Assembly (NCBI GenBank): GCA_037349105.1
Contig: JAYJMM010000120.1
Coordinates: 4,902,001-4,966,000, forward strand
Direction of reading: 5' to 3'
Source of the DNA: Limnomonas spitsbergensis
Taxonomy: Eukaryota; Chlorophyta; Chlorophyceae; Chlamydomonadales
DNA length: 64,000 nt
Position 1 is the stretch's first letter. Each line of letters opens with the position of its first letter. The translations under genes were made by a program, and so were the position numbers. This document shows, piece after piece, positions 37,603 to 48,000 of the stretch. Below the pieces are notes generated by a model. The model was given only the letters and a program-made list of their open reading frames with translations. It was not told the DNA's origin and did not search any database.

Positions 37603-37803
37603 CCTGTTGACACGGCCCGTGGGAGAGGCTCCGAGTGTCTGGCTGACTGGCTACGGCCCCGGCTGCGGGAACCAGAGCAGAAGTACAGCCTGCTGGACGC
37701 AGCGGTCTCAGAGCAGGCATCCCCAGTGCATGTTGCCGCCATGTGTGAATTTGCAGGGGCCTGTCTGCAGGCTAACCCTAGAAAGAGCTGCGCGCATGTC
37801 TGA
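37603..37803 (+). pseudogene. C-terminal fragment of a receptor-like/Pelle-type kinase
   Basis: After an acceptor-like CTCCAG, a 66-residue frame reads ECLADWLRPRLREPEQKYSL, LLDAAVSEQASPVHVAAMCEF and AGACLQANPRK, then ends. This resembles the end of plant-type receptor-like kinase domains, where a WxRPxL segment and a LAxxCLQxxPxxRP segment close the C-lobe. The rest of the kinase is not nearby, so I call it a fragment. The motif assignment is from memory of the family pattern. Confidence 0.35.
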
Positions 37804-37809
37804 AGGATG

Positions 37810-39890
37810 AACGCTTCACACTTAACCTTACAACCGATACCCAGATATAGGCCTGCTTGCACGCTAGTCATGGGGAAAGGTGGGGAAACCCCTTTTTATT
37901 TCCTCTATTTAGCCGGGCTAGGTTTGGAAGAGGAAAGAGCCTGAGAATCCATACAGCAGCGTGGTGCATGGACCGTGTTAAGTTGAGACTACCATATTTA
38001 ATATCCCTTTATTTTGAGGCTCTACTTTTAAACCCTGGAAAGGGGCTCATGTTAATGGAGGAGGGTGAGATTGCGAAAATGGGAAGTCGTTCACAAGCAA
38101 GAGGGCTGCGTCCCTGCAGGGCGTGAGGGCTGGCAAGAAGTATTGCAATCGTCCACGGATGCGCCTCCCTTCAGCTTCAGGCCCTGTCCTTGCATTCCAC
38201 TCAACTGTGGCTGTTATTAGTGTTATAGGGTGATTCAGCTACGATTCTGCTATATTATGGCCTTCGTCTGTGGGGGCGTGCTGTAGCAAGCCCTGCTGCT
38301 CGAGCTGCCGTCTATAGCCGTACAAGGTTTGGTTGCCATCCGTCCAGTGGTGGCTGGCCAACGGCCTGCCAAACGTGGACTGGCACGCACCTATGTCAGC
38401 ACTCATTCCACTGGATGCGCCATAGCGGCCATACTCAGCCTCATGCCACATCCTCGTACACCTCTGACCACTCATGAGTAATAAGTCACGACCCTCCTGA
38501 TGGTTGTGGCTAGATATGGGAATTGGGAACCTTGGCCCAATTCATCTACCTGAGAGGTCTGGGGTTGTAAGGCTGCTGAGCAATGACTGTCCAACAGCCG
38601 CTGGATGCAAACGCCGTTTGCTACATGTGCAGAACACAACTGCTGCTTGTAACCTGTGCTTGACGCAATCGCTGTTTGTGACATGTGCTTGACGCAAGCG
38701 CTACAGCCTCTGTCTTCAAAATCTGCCTGACTCAACCACTGCAACATCTGCTTGATACAACTGTTGCTCGCCCGCAGGCCATCTATGCTGGCATGCTGGA
38801 TGCGATCCGCACCCTGAGGGCGGTGTCAAAGTATCCAGAGGCTGCCCAGCCCTCTGAACGGCCACGTCCCACAAGTGACAGCAGGAGCCAGTTCGCAACC
38901 GCCTGGGCCACAACATCTGAGACGAACGCAAGCAGTCTGCATCAGCCCCACACAAGCAGCACTTCCCCGTTAGAATCTACAGCAGCAGCAATAGCTCCCG
39001 CTTATCTTTTCACCAGTTTGCACCCGTCTGGGAAGCCCCCGATGGCGCTGCGATGGGCCCAAACCTCCTCGGCATTGCTCCCAAGAGGGTGGAGGGACCA
39101 GCAGCTCGGCAGCTGTAGCTGGGGCAGGGCAGGGCTGGAGCCACGAGGAAATCCCCCCTCAGCGTCCTTCAGGTATGGGATCTGCAAGCCCAGGCAGCCA
39201 TGGCTCACCCCGACAGTCCGACAAGTGAGAGGGGATCCTTCATCGGACACACCATAAACGAAATCGGGAGATGTACGAAACACGAGCCTTCTAAAAATGC
39301 GACCACTTTGGCGGCTGGGGACCGGTTTCCCAGTGATCACAACTGAAATCCCAAACCCTATCGGTCTATCCATATTCGTTCCTTTCAGTCACTCGGGTAC
39401 CGGTACTTGAATGCAATCAATAATGACAGGCAAGCCACTCAACATGCGGGGCCTTAAGATGAAGATTGCTTACCGGTACTGATCCAACCTTTTGAGCATA
39501 ACTTTGTGGTTGGACGGAATCTGAAGCATCCTACCATGCACGGAAATACCGTATACGGTAATCGAAATTTTGATTGACTGACTACATGTACCGTAGTGTT
39601 GATCCACTTTCGTTTTCTATGACCATCTATTTGCCACCATCGACCGGCTGCTGGAAACAAAATCTTCATCGGCCCGTGCGGCTGAGCTTGCTTCACTAGG
39701 AGCATGTAGCCATGAAGAAGCTGGCGTACCCTAATTCACACCATTGGTCCTACCATGACCTTCATTTCAGTAAATCTTTCTCCTGGCAGTCGCCAAGGAA
39801 GGAAGCATCAATCAGGCGTCACATATTCGTGGCAATCAGGAATTGGTGAGCATGTGCTGCTTTTTAACTGGAAACGGATGAATGGGGTAT
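37810..39890. other. Mostly non-coding region before H2A
   Basis: Contains a dispersed hairpin repeat (AGCAAGCCCTGCTGCT at 38285, with CGTACAAGGTTTGGTTGCCA tail). There is a run of CTGCTTGTGACATGTGCTTGACGCAA-type words (38640-38760). An open plus frame (about 38779-39257) starts AIYAGMLDAIRTLRAVSKYPEA after an acceptor-like CCCGCAG, but cannot be linked to other exons. Other open frames lack coding features. Confidence 0.4.
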
Positions 39891-39894
39891 TGGT

Positions 39895-39910
39895 GGTGTT
39901 AAAAAACACC
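39895..39910 (-). terminator. Histone-type 3' stem-loop of H2A
   Basis: On the coding strand ACCGGTGTTTTTTAACACCA: stem GGTGTT/AACACC with TTTT loop, about 45 nt past the stop. Confidence 0.9.
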
Positions 39911-39952
39911 GGTTAAGGTTATGCGTAGATGGAGCGAATGATTGGTGGGTGC

Positions 39953-40357
39953 TTAGGCCGACTCCTCCTCCTTCTTGCTCTTCTTGGGCAGCAGGACAGA
40001 GTGGATGTTGGGAAGCACACCACCAGATGCGATGGTGACGGTTCCCAGCAGCTTGCTCAGCTCCTCATCATTGCGGATGGCGAGCTGGATGTGGCGGGGG
40101 ATGATGCGGTTCTTCTTGTTGTCACGGGCAGCGTTGCCAGCCAGCTCCAGCACCTCAGCGGCAATGTACTCGAGGACTGCAGCCAGGTAGACGGGTGCGC
40201 CAGCTCCGATGCGCTCAGCATATTTGCCCTTCTTCAGGTATCGAGCGACACGACCCACGGGAAATTGAAGACCGGCCTTGGCGCTGCGCGACACGGCCTT
40301 CTTGCCTCCAGCGGCCTTGCCGCGACCACCACCAGCGGATACTGTCTTGACTGCCAT
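39953..40357 (-). CDS. Histone H2A
   Basis: Complete, intronless, 134 residues. The fold region carries the family signature [20 protein letters not shown], then [20 protein letters not shown] and the acidic-patch segment. The C-terminus is [13 protein letters not shown], without an SQ[E/D] phosphorylation motif, so this is canonical H2A and neither H2A.X nor H2A.Z. It dimerises with H2B. Divergent from the H2B gene across 220 bp, with its own 3' stem-loop. Confidence 0.98.
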   Translation of the reverse strand: MAVKTVSAGGGRGKAAGGKKAVSRSAKAGLQFPVGRVARYLKKGKYAERIGAGAPVYLAAVLEYIAAEVLELAGNAARDNKKNRIIPRHIQLAIRNDEELSKLLGTVTIASGGVLPNIHSVLLPKKSKKEEESA

Positions 40358-40577
40358 GTTATCGAGAGGGGAGGTATGGAGTAAAATAAATGCTTGTCAC
40401 GAAGGTGAGCCTGGGGCCGGTTTATAATATTGGACGACTCGCAAGTCGGATCAACAGACCAGCTGTTGGTGTCTGCTGATCCGGCCGTCCGAACTTTTGG
40501 ACACTACAAATACGTTTCGCGAAAACTAATGAGCAACAGCTTTCCTTTCTACCTGCAAGTCCCTCCAATTAAACAAA
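40358..40577. promoter_or_regulatory. Shared divergent promoter of H2A and H2B
   Basis: A palindromic block at 40447-40484: CGGATCAACAGAC and GTCTGCTGATCCG face each other around CAGCTGTTGGT, followed by CCGTCCGAAC. It is clearly related to the H3/H4 block. A minus-strand ATATTATAAA (about 40421-40430) is a good TATA box for H2A. On the H2B side only CTACAAATAC (about 40504) is TATA-like. Confidence 0.6.
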
Positions 40578-40964
40578 ATGGCACCCAAGGTACTTGCTGA
40601 GAAGAAGCCTACTACCGAGAAGAAGATCGCGAAGAAGGTCGCGGTCAAGAGCGCCGATGGCAAGAAGAAGAAGAAATCTGGCAAGGCAGTAGAGTCCTAC
40701 AAGATCTACCTGTACAAGGTGCTCAAGCAGGTCCACCCCGATACCGGCGTCTCCTCCAAGGCCATGAGCATCCTCAACTCCCTCATGAATGACATGTTCG
40801 ACAAGATCGCCACAGAGGCTGCTCGCCTGTCCCGCTACAGCAAGAAGCCCACAATGACATCCCGTGAGATCCAGACCGCTGTGCGCCTGGTCCTGCCTGG
40901 AGAGCTGTCCAAGCATGCAGTCTCTGAGGGCACCAAGGCTGTCACCAAGTTCACCTCCGCTTAA
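40578..40964 (+). CDS. Histone H2B
   Basis: Complete, intronless, 128 residues. It has a Lys/Ala-rich tail ([20 protein letters not shown]) as in plant and algal H2Bs, then the fold: [60 protein letters not shown]. It ends [11 protein letters not shown], with the conserved ubiquitinated Lys near the C-terminus. Partner of the adjacent H2A. Confidence 0.98.
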   Translation: MAPKVLAEKKPTTEKKIAKKVAVKSADGKKKKKSGKAVESYKIYLYKVLKQVHPDTGVSSKAMSILNSLMNDMFDKIATEAARLSRYSKKPTMTSREIQTAVRLVLPGELSKHAVSEGTKAVTKFTSA

Positions 40965-41004
40965 GCAGTGCATCTGACTTCTGGCTCAAGGATCTACCAA
41001 AACC

Positions 41005-41020
41005 GGTGTTTTTAAACACC
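41005..41020 (+). terminator. Histone-type 3' stem-loop of H2B
   Basis: ACCGGTGTTTTTAAACACCA: stem GGTGTT/AACACC with TTTA loop, about 40 nt past the stop. Confidence 0.9.
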
Positions 41021-41029
41021 ACCAAAACG

Positions 41030-41590
41030 ACCGCATTTACATGAGTCAATGACATTATACCTCTGAGCCTTGATGCAAAGGCTCGGCAGCATGGGCGCCT
41101 GATTAATAAGTAAGTGATCCTGATCGCACTGTAGTGTCTTCAAGCTCTCTGGTCCTATATTTCTTGCCCTGATGATTAAGCAGAGCGCACGTCCCACCAT
41201 AATAGAAAAGGATCTTGTTGTGGTCCAGCTTTTGACTGACACCCACTGCTCTGCACGCCCTGAGTTAAGAATGGGGCATACCTGCTGGGCATGAACCCAC
41301 ATTGAATTAAAGAGCTATTGCTCTGCAGCCTCTTCTCATTTCAGATAAACAGAGGTGTTGGCGCTAGTGGATGCAACCTACGAGAGAGCACAGTTGGAGG
41401 TCACTGGCCTAGGGGATCCTAGAGACCCAGCCAAAGAGCATAGGTCTGCAGCCGCCTACCGTTTCAGCCTACAGTGGGCGCCGTGATGGCACAGGCAAGG
41501 AGCCGCAGCAGCAAGAGGGAGTTTGTTTGTGTGCGCACAACTTAAGGCTAAGTCTCAGCGCCATCAGCGAGGCAGACACTAGGGGTAGGT
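41030..41590. other. No recognisable gene
   Basis: Region downstream of H2B with short open frames only and no recognised repeat. Confidence 0.4.
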
Positions 41591-41650
41591 GTCCCCCTTG
41601 CCAACAACAGCGTGACGCATGTTGCTTCCAGCGTTGTTGGCAAGGGGGAC
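41591..41650. repeat. 18-bp perfect inverted repeat (hairpin)
   Basis: GTCCCCCTTGCCAACAAC at 41591-41608 faces GTTGTTGGCAAGGGGGAC at 41633-41650 with a 24-base loop. No gene ends here that I can identify; it may be a small mobile hairpin. Confidence 0.85.
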
Positions 41651-41749
41651 GGTGAGCATGTGGAGGACGCATAGCATGCTTGCTTTCAATGCCCCAGCAG
41701 GCAAGATCACCTTTTGTGGAGGATGTCGTAGCTTTCATTGAGGCTTAGT

Positions 41750-42545
41750 CATTTCAGGGGCTGGGGCTCCTTCTTTTCCGCCCAGTCTTTTTCGTGCCCC
41801 TTCACTTGATTTCCTCTTTCCGGGTTTTCCTGGCTTCTGTCTAGTGCATTAGTTTCCGATCTCTTTGTTCAGGGCTAGGATCTTGACGGCTGGAGTTTCT
41901 TCAGAGTTCCTTTTAGGGGGTGGGAGGTATTTTTTCTTCTCCCTTTTCCGTCTGTTCCTTTCCTCTCGCCCTGAGGACAGCGAGACTGCCTTAAACACGA
42001 AGGCAGACTCGCTGTCCTTGTTAAAAAGGTGTCTTTCCCTCCCTACCACACAGTTGGGCGCCCGGGCTTTTCAGCATGGCTCAGAGGTGTAATGTCATTG
42101 CCCTGCTGAACGCTCGGCCTCTTGGGGCTCGTATTGACTGACTAAGATCGATTCCAGCTACGATGCATGGCCCGGACCGACCGTGGTGTAGCCCTGCCAC
42201 CCTCATACGTGAGGCGGGGGCCCGGTGATTTAGACAGGTGGGACGAGAATATAGTGTGGCAGGTGGCATATCCCTGAACCGATGCTGTCGATAAGGGCAG
42301 TACATTCTGAGCGAAAACACTGCAGGCATACATGAAGATTCTGGTGCACGGGTGCACTGATACAGGTGCGGGCATCAGGGATCACAAGACGGATATTGAT
42401 GCTTGTCCATTTTGTTTGTGCATTATACCTGATCCATGTGAACACGGGTATCAAGGACCCGAATATCACACCCTTAATCGGTGCCCTTAGCCCAAGGAAA
42501 CATAAAAGGATCCCCACTGGATAGGAGGGCAAACCTCATTGAGAA
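41750..42545. mobile_element. LTR-like segment related to the copia remnant (possible solo LTR)
   Basis: Its left half (TTCTTTTCCGCCC ... GGGCGCCCGGGCTTTTCAGC ... GGTGTAATGTCATTG) resembles the 3' flank of the copia remnant (33880-34015). Its right half (CCCTGCTGAACGCTCGGCC ... GATTCCAGCTACGATGCATG) resembles its 5' flank (31900-32045). Both halves being adjacent here is what a solo LTR would look like. Ends and target duplication not determined. Confidence 0.4.
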
Positions 42546-42549
42546 CTTT

Positions 42550-43120
42550 CTGAGAATGGAGACTGAGCATCAGCATCAGGATCAGCGAAACTTAACATCC
42601 ACTCAGCATCAGCGAATCCACTGAGCAACAGCAAAACTTTCCATAATTTCAATTCCAAGCCAGAAGGCGCGTGTTGTTCAATCTAGCGCTAAATGCAGAA
42701 GGACCCGGATCAGCAGTGCTGGTGGTGCATTCCAATCACAATCACGGTGAAGACAATCAGGAAGCGTGTACAGATCTTGAAGCATTGTGTGCAAGCATAG
42801 AAACTGAGATGCTTACCTAGCTGCCGAACCACTAAAGATCAGACATGCCGGGACCAAAAACAAAATCTAAATCCGGTGAGGAATAACCAGTGCCAGCACC
42901 AAAATATCAATAGGTTCACTAATTGGTGCACTGGTACTCTTACTAGAGGAAATGTGACAACACCTGGGGTCTGAACATGACTCCTAGCTGGAGGCCCCAT
43001 CCTGGGCCCCATCTTGATGCCGCACTCTGCATCCGCTTGTAATCTGTACATCACTCATCCCATTCACCCACATTTCCTTTCAGAACAAAAAGACCTTGGG
43101 CCCAGGTTTTCCTATTCTAC
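42550..43120. other. No recognisable gene
   Basis: AT-moderate sequence with a few GAGCATCAGCATCAGG-type short repeats (42565-42630). No coding evidence. Confidence 0.4.
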
Positions 43121-43124
43121 GCAG

Positions 43125-43178
43125 AAAAGCTGGAGAGGTGCCTACACCAAAAGCGGGTGTAGGCACCTCTCAGCTTTT
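43125..43178. repeat. 23-bp near-perfect inverted repeat (hairpin)
   Basis: AAAAGCTGGAGAGGTGCCTA-CACC (43125-43148) faces GGTGTAGGCACCTCTC-AGCTTTT (43156-43178), with one bulged G and a 7-base loop. Confidence 0.85.
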
Positions 43179-43179
43179 G

Positions 43180-45065
43180 GTGTCCTGGGGACTGACCTGT
43201 CATCATGGATGCCGCTACAAGTAACTCACATGTGACAACCACAGCACCCCAGATAACGGGTTCTTTTTAGTTCGAGGACTTGATTGCCTAAAGGATGGCT
43301 CTAATGTTCCGCCTCAGATGTCATGCCATGCCATGCAGCATGCAGCTCCAGCAAAACCCAAGCCCCCCTTCCTTGCCCCTTTGCAACCTTGCGGCGCTGT
43401 GCTGCAGCTGAACGGCCTTGGAAATGCTCCACAGGGTCACAGCAGACAGCGCTACTGCTTACTATTAAGGTGTAGGCCACGTGGCATGGATTCAGGAAGT
43501 GGCCTTTTGCCTGCCGAGTCAAAGATGCAGCGACGGCTTCTTCTTAAACATCCGGGTGCACTTCCCCCCCCCCCCACGCCTGCCATCGTGCAATCCTGCC
43601 ATCAGAGCCTCGCATGGCGAGGCGTGGATGTGTGTCACCATCGCGGTGTACGGTCCTGTTGCCCCATCGCTGGGTCCTGTTGCCCTATCCCTGGGTCCAG
43701 ATGCCCCTTGACCGAGATCGCCCGCCCGCTGTCCTACATGACATTGGACAGGGATGTCTCCGCGTCTCCATGGACGGCTCCTCCAGCAGCGCCTTGCCCA
43801 GGCGGCGCAACGAGCAAGACCTTGCATGCATGTTGCTGCCTGAACTGGCTTGGAATGAACGATCTGTCGCATCACCTGAGGGCAGAGCTGACGATGAAGG
43901 GTACGCCTCGACCTGTTACAGGGCCAGGAACAGCTGCTCAGCAATGTCGATTGCAGGGCGCTCCAGCTAACATTCAGCTACCTCATTTCCAGGCTTCTAC
44001 AGCCATCGGGGTACGGTGCAGCAAGCCTTGTTGCTGCCCGGCGATCGTCTGTAGGACGGTCATGGTTAGGTCCCACTTGGCCCAGTGGTAGTTGCCCGGA
44101 AGCCACCCAAAGGTAGCCTGCCTCACTCTAAAATAAACATAGCTGGCCAGCAGCTAAAAGCAGTGCAATATATGACATATACGACTGATGCAAGAAGGCC
44201 AGTGACAACTACCCAGCAGTCATAACCAGTGCAACATACAATGCAATCTAATTTTTTAGCCCAGCCCCTCCTTTCTGGTCACAGGACGCACGGCACTGAT
44301 AGCCTGAAGTGGAATCAGAGAGTATAACCTGGGATCACCATGTCCTAGGGATTGAATATTTTCTTTCCTGACTGCTAGTTCTTCCGACGCCGCACTGACA
44401 TTGACCGAATGCGTGACTCCACACCAGCTCAGTCATACCAAGAACAACAAGCCAGTGTGTTCCTGCTTAACGCCAAACATGTATGCAAACTGGGTTGGGC
44501 TGGCCGGCGTAAGGACTTTGGAGCACCCAACAGCTAAAAAATGAACCCTGAACCCTGATCAAGGCTGAGTGCAGCCTGGTCACAAGCTCTGGTGACAAGC
44601 TTCGTGGCCAATGCAGTGCAAATGCGCCGTAATTCAGGGATCGTTTGTGCAATTACAGTCCCTTCCCATTGAAAGTAGCTGGATTTGTCATGAATTTGCC
44701 CTGAAATGACAGTGACTGAAATCCAGCTGCGTAATTGAGCCACTGTATGGGCCGTTATTGGCACAGCGCTGGTTGTGGCTGGCATGACTGCCGAGCACAG
44801 ACTTCACAGGTCCTGTTGTGCTCCACATGCGCAACTCCCCCTCCCTATCCCGTCCCCCCCGCCACCACCGCACTCCACCATTCCCACTGAACTCCCACGC
44901 CATACAGCCGTGCCCTCACACCATTTCAGCTGTGCTGCTCTCTTGATCCGCACACCATAGCCAGGCGTAGCATTCGATCGCTCTGACCACTCACCATTCG
45001 AGCTGCTCACCATTCAAACTGCTCACCATTTGATTAGCAGAGAGCGCTACCTGAACCCACACCAT
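43180..45065. other. Non-coding region with scattered repeats
   Basis: A hairpin-repeat member (GCAGCAAGCCTTGTTGC) is at 44019. ACCATTC-type short tandem words lie at 44985-45030. The long plus frame at 43318-44091 has no recognisable domain and overlaps low-complexity sequence. No gene called. Confidence 0.4.
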
Positions 45066-45069
45066 CCCC

Positions 45070-48000
45070 CTAATGAAGAGGCATAGTTTCCATTCCTTCC
45101 TTGTGAACACTCCCCTCCGGAACAAATAGTTTGGTTTCGGGTTTTCTTTCCTTCCGCCTACTCACCTCCAGCCTGGGCGTTGGCCCGCCCTCTGAAATCC
45201 GCATCTGAGTCAGCAGCCCCAGTACCTCTTCAAAGGTCGGCCTGGGCAGCAGATGGGAAGTACAACAGGGGGGCGCATGCATGGGGGAACAGCCAGAGAA
45301 CGCATGCCACCTGGCAGGGTGGGCCTGCCAGCCATAAGCTTTAGGGGGCACATATGTGCTTTAGGGGGCACATATGTGCTTTAGGGGGCACATATGTGCT
45401 TTAGGGGGCACATATGTGCTTAGCTACGCCTTCCACGGTGTCTTCACGAGTCTCAATCAGTCATTCCCCGTGGCTGCCAGGTGCAGATATCCAGGTGCAA
45501 ATATCCTAGGTGCAGATATCCTAGGTGCAAATATCCTAGGTGTGGACACAAACATGAGGGTTGGCAGTCACACCTGTGTCTATTTCCTTTACTTCAGAGC
45601 ATACCAGACCACACTCGGGGCGCTGCCGGGCGGTCACCACTGGGCCGATTGGGGCCAAACCTCGACAGGCATGCGCGCCCGTGCGGCACAAAGCCCTCCC
45701 AGCTGTAGGCCAGGTTGCAGCTGAAGTGTAGGGTACGCCTCTTCCATCAACATTGGGTCGCACCCACCTCTGCTCTGAAGCACCGTCCCAGCAGCGACTC
45801 GTGAGTTCCGCATAGGCGCGTGGGGTGTCCTCTGCCCAAGCGGGCCGCAACCCAGTCTTCACAATTTGATAGCTCAGGTAAGCTCGGTTGACCTCTTGGA
45901 AGGGCACTTGGGAGGTGTACAGCTCCCACATTGTGATGCCAAAAGCATACCTGTTAAACGGGACAGCGCAGGAAAACCACCTTCACTAGACAAACCACGG
46001 AAGGGTACACTTGAGGGGTGCACAGCTGTCACATCGTGGCGCTAAATGCGTGACTGATCCATGAACGGAGTGACGGAAGACCACTTAGTGGAGACAAAAC
46101 ACAGAAGGACAACCTTGAGCTATGAAGCTACCACATCGTCGCGCCAAATGCAGACCTGTGCAACAAGACATGCTGAGTGAGCGAGGGAATAATGAGTCTC
46201 GTTGGAAAGAACAGTCTCATGGGATCAAACACAGGAGCCTTTGCAGATTCAGATGATAAGAAAATGGGAGAGAGGCTCCTCATCCCATGTGCATGCATGT
46301 CAGCTGGCCTGTCTCACTTTCAAACACGAATCCCACTTTTGGATCGAAATGTGATCAAGTGTGACCTGTCTCTTTTTCCCCACACATACACGTCACCAGC
46401 CTTCCCCAGGCACCCACTCTCAGGCACTCTTGGAGCCATGTACGTGTGCGTACCATGGACCACACTTTTTAATCTCACTCATTTGCACTGAATGCATCAC
46501 TCTTTCATTGAAATCACCGACACAGCCGACATCACTCGAAGTGCAATAAGTGCAATCATCCACACTGCCGGTATCACTCATTAATAATTTCAACCACTCT
46601 CACCACCGGCACAACTTTTCAATTTCAAACACTCACACATCAGCCACCTTTCCTCGGCAGCCACTGTCCAACACCTCCAGGACCATGTGCACGAACTGGA
46701 ACATACCAACGACAAACACAAACACTCACACGTCAGCTGCCTTCCCCAGGCAGCCACTCTCCAGCACCTCCGGGGCCATGTGCGTGTGTGTGCCTTGGAA
46801 CATGCTGCTGAGGTGCGTCTCAGCCGTCTCCATCTTGACAGACAGCCCAAAATCCGACACCTTGGCGACGATGCCACGCTCCTCTCGTGAGCTCCGCGTC
46901 AACAAGATGTTCCGGGCCTGCACAGGTGATAAAATATTCAGTGGATCACAGGAAGTGCTTTTCACCCCGGCTAACAGGCAAAGCCCCGCGGCCGCCAAAG
47001 GCCCGATTGAGACCAAGCCAGGACTGTCCTGAGGGCCGCTGTTTCTTTTAAACCAGTTCTACACGTTAAAAGGTACCAAGAAGGAGGCTGGGAGACACAA
47101 AAGCTGCACCCCACCTGAAAACCCGAGCGAACCCCAACGAAACCGCTCTGCTGATGTGTATCGCTAGCCTCCAGCACCTTTGGCACCCTGTGTGTGGCAC
47201 CAAGTCAGCATCCGGAACCCGCGCATCCCCACCTTGACATCCATGTCTGAGTGCACCACGTTCAGCTGGTATCCGGAACCCGCATCCCCACCTTGACATC
47301 CGAGTGCACCACGTTCAGCTGGTGCAGGTGTGCCATGCCCCGCGCCACATCTATCGCCGTGTCCAGCACCGCGCGGTAATTGACGTCCCCGCTGCCACTC
47401 AGCAGGAAGGCGTCTGCATCCAGCGCCTCCCTCAAGGAACCGTAATCACAGAACTCTAGGACCAGCTGAACCTGAGGAGGACCAGGGTCAAAGGATCAGC
47501 AGGCAGGCATCGCCAATCGCCATCCAGCACATCGTACTAGGATCCGTAATCAGAGTTTCCTGGGCCAGCTGGACACCGGGAGGACCAGGGTCGAAGGATC
47601 AGCAGAGGAAGGCGTATGCATCCAGAGCCTCCCTCAAGGGGCCGTTGTCGCAGAACTCTAGGACCAGCTGGACCTGCGGCAAGGGTTCAGGGTTTAGGGT
47701 TGTACTCCAGGACCAGCTGGACCTGCGGCAAGGGTTTAGGGTTTAGGGTTGTACTCCAGGACCAGCTGGACCTGCGGCAAGGGTTTAGGGTTTAGGGTTG
47801 TACTCCAGGACCAGCTGGACCTGCGGCAAGGGTTTAGGGTTTAGGGTTGTACTCCAGGACCAGCTGGACCTGCGGCAAGGGTTTAGGTTTTAGGGTTGGA
47901 CACCAGGATCAGCTGGACCTGCGGCAAGGGTTTAAGGTTTAGGGTTGCATACCAGGATCAGCTGGACCTGCGGCAAGGGTTTAAGGTTAAGGGCCGTACT

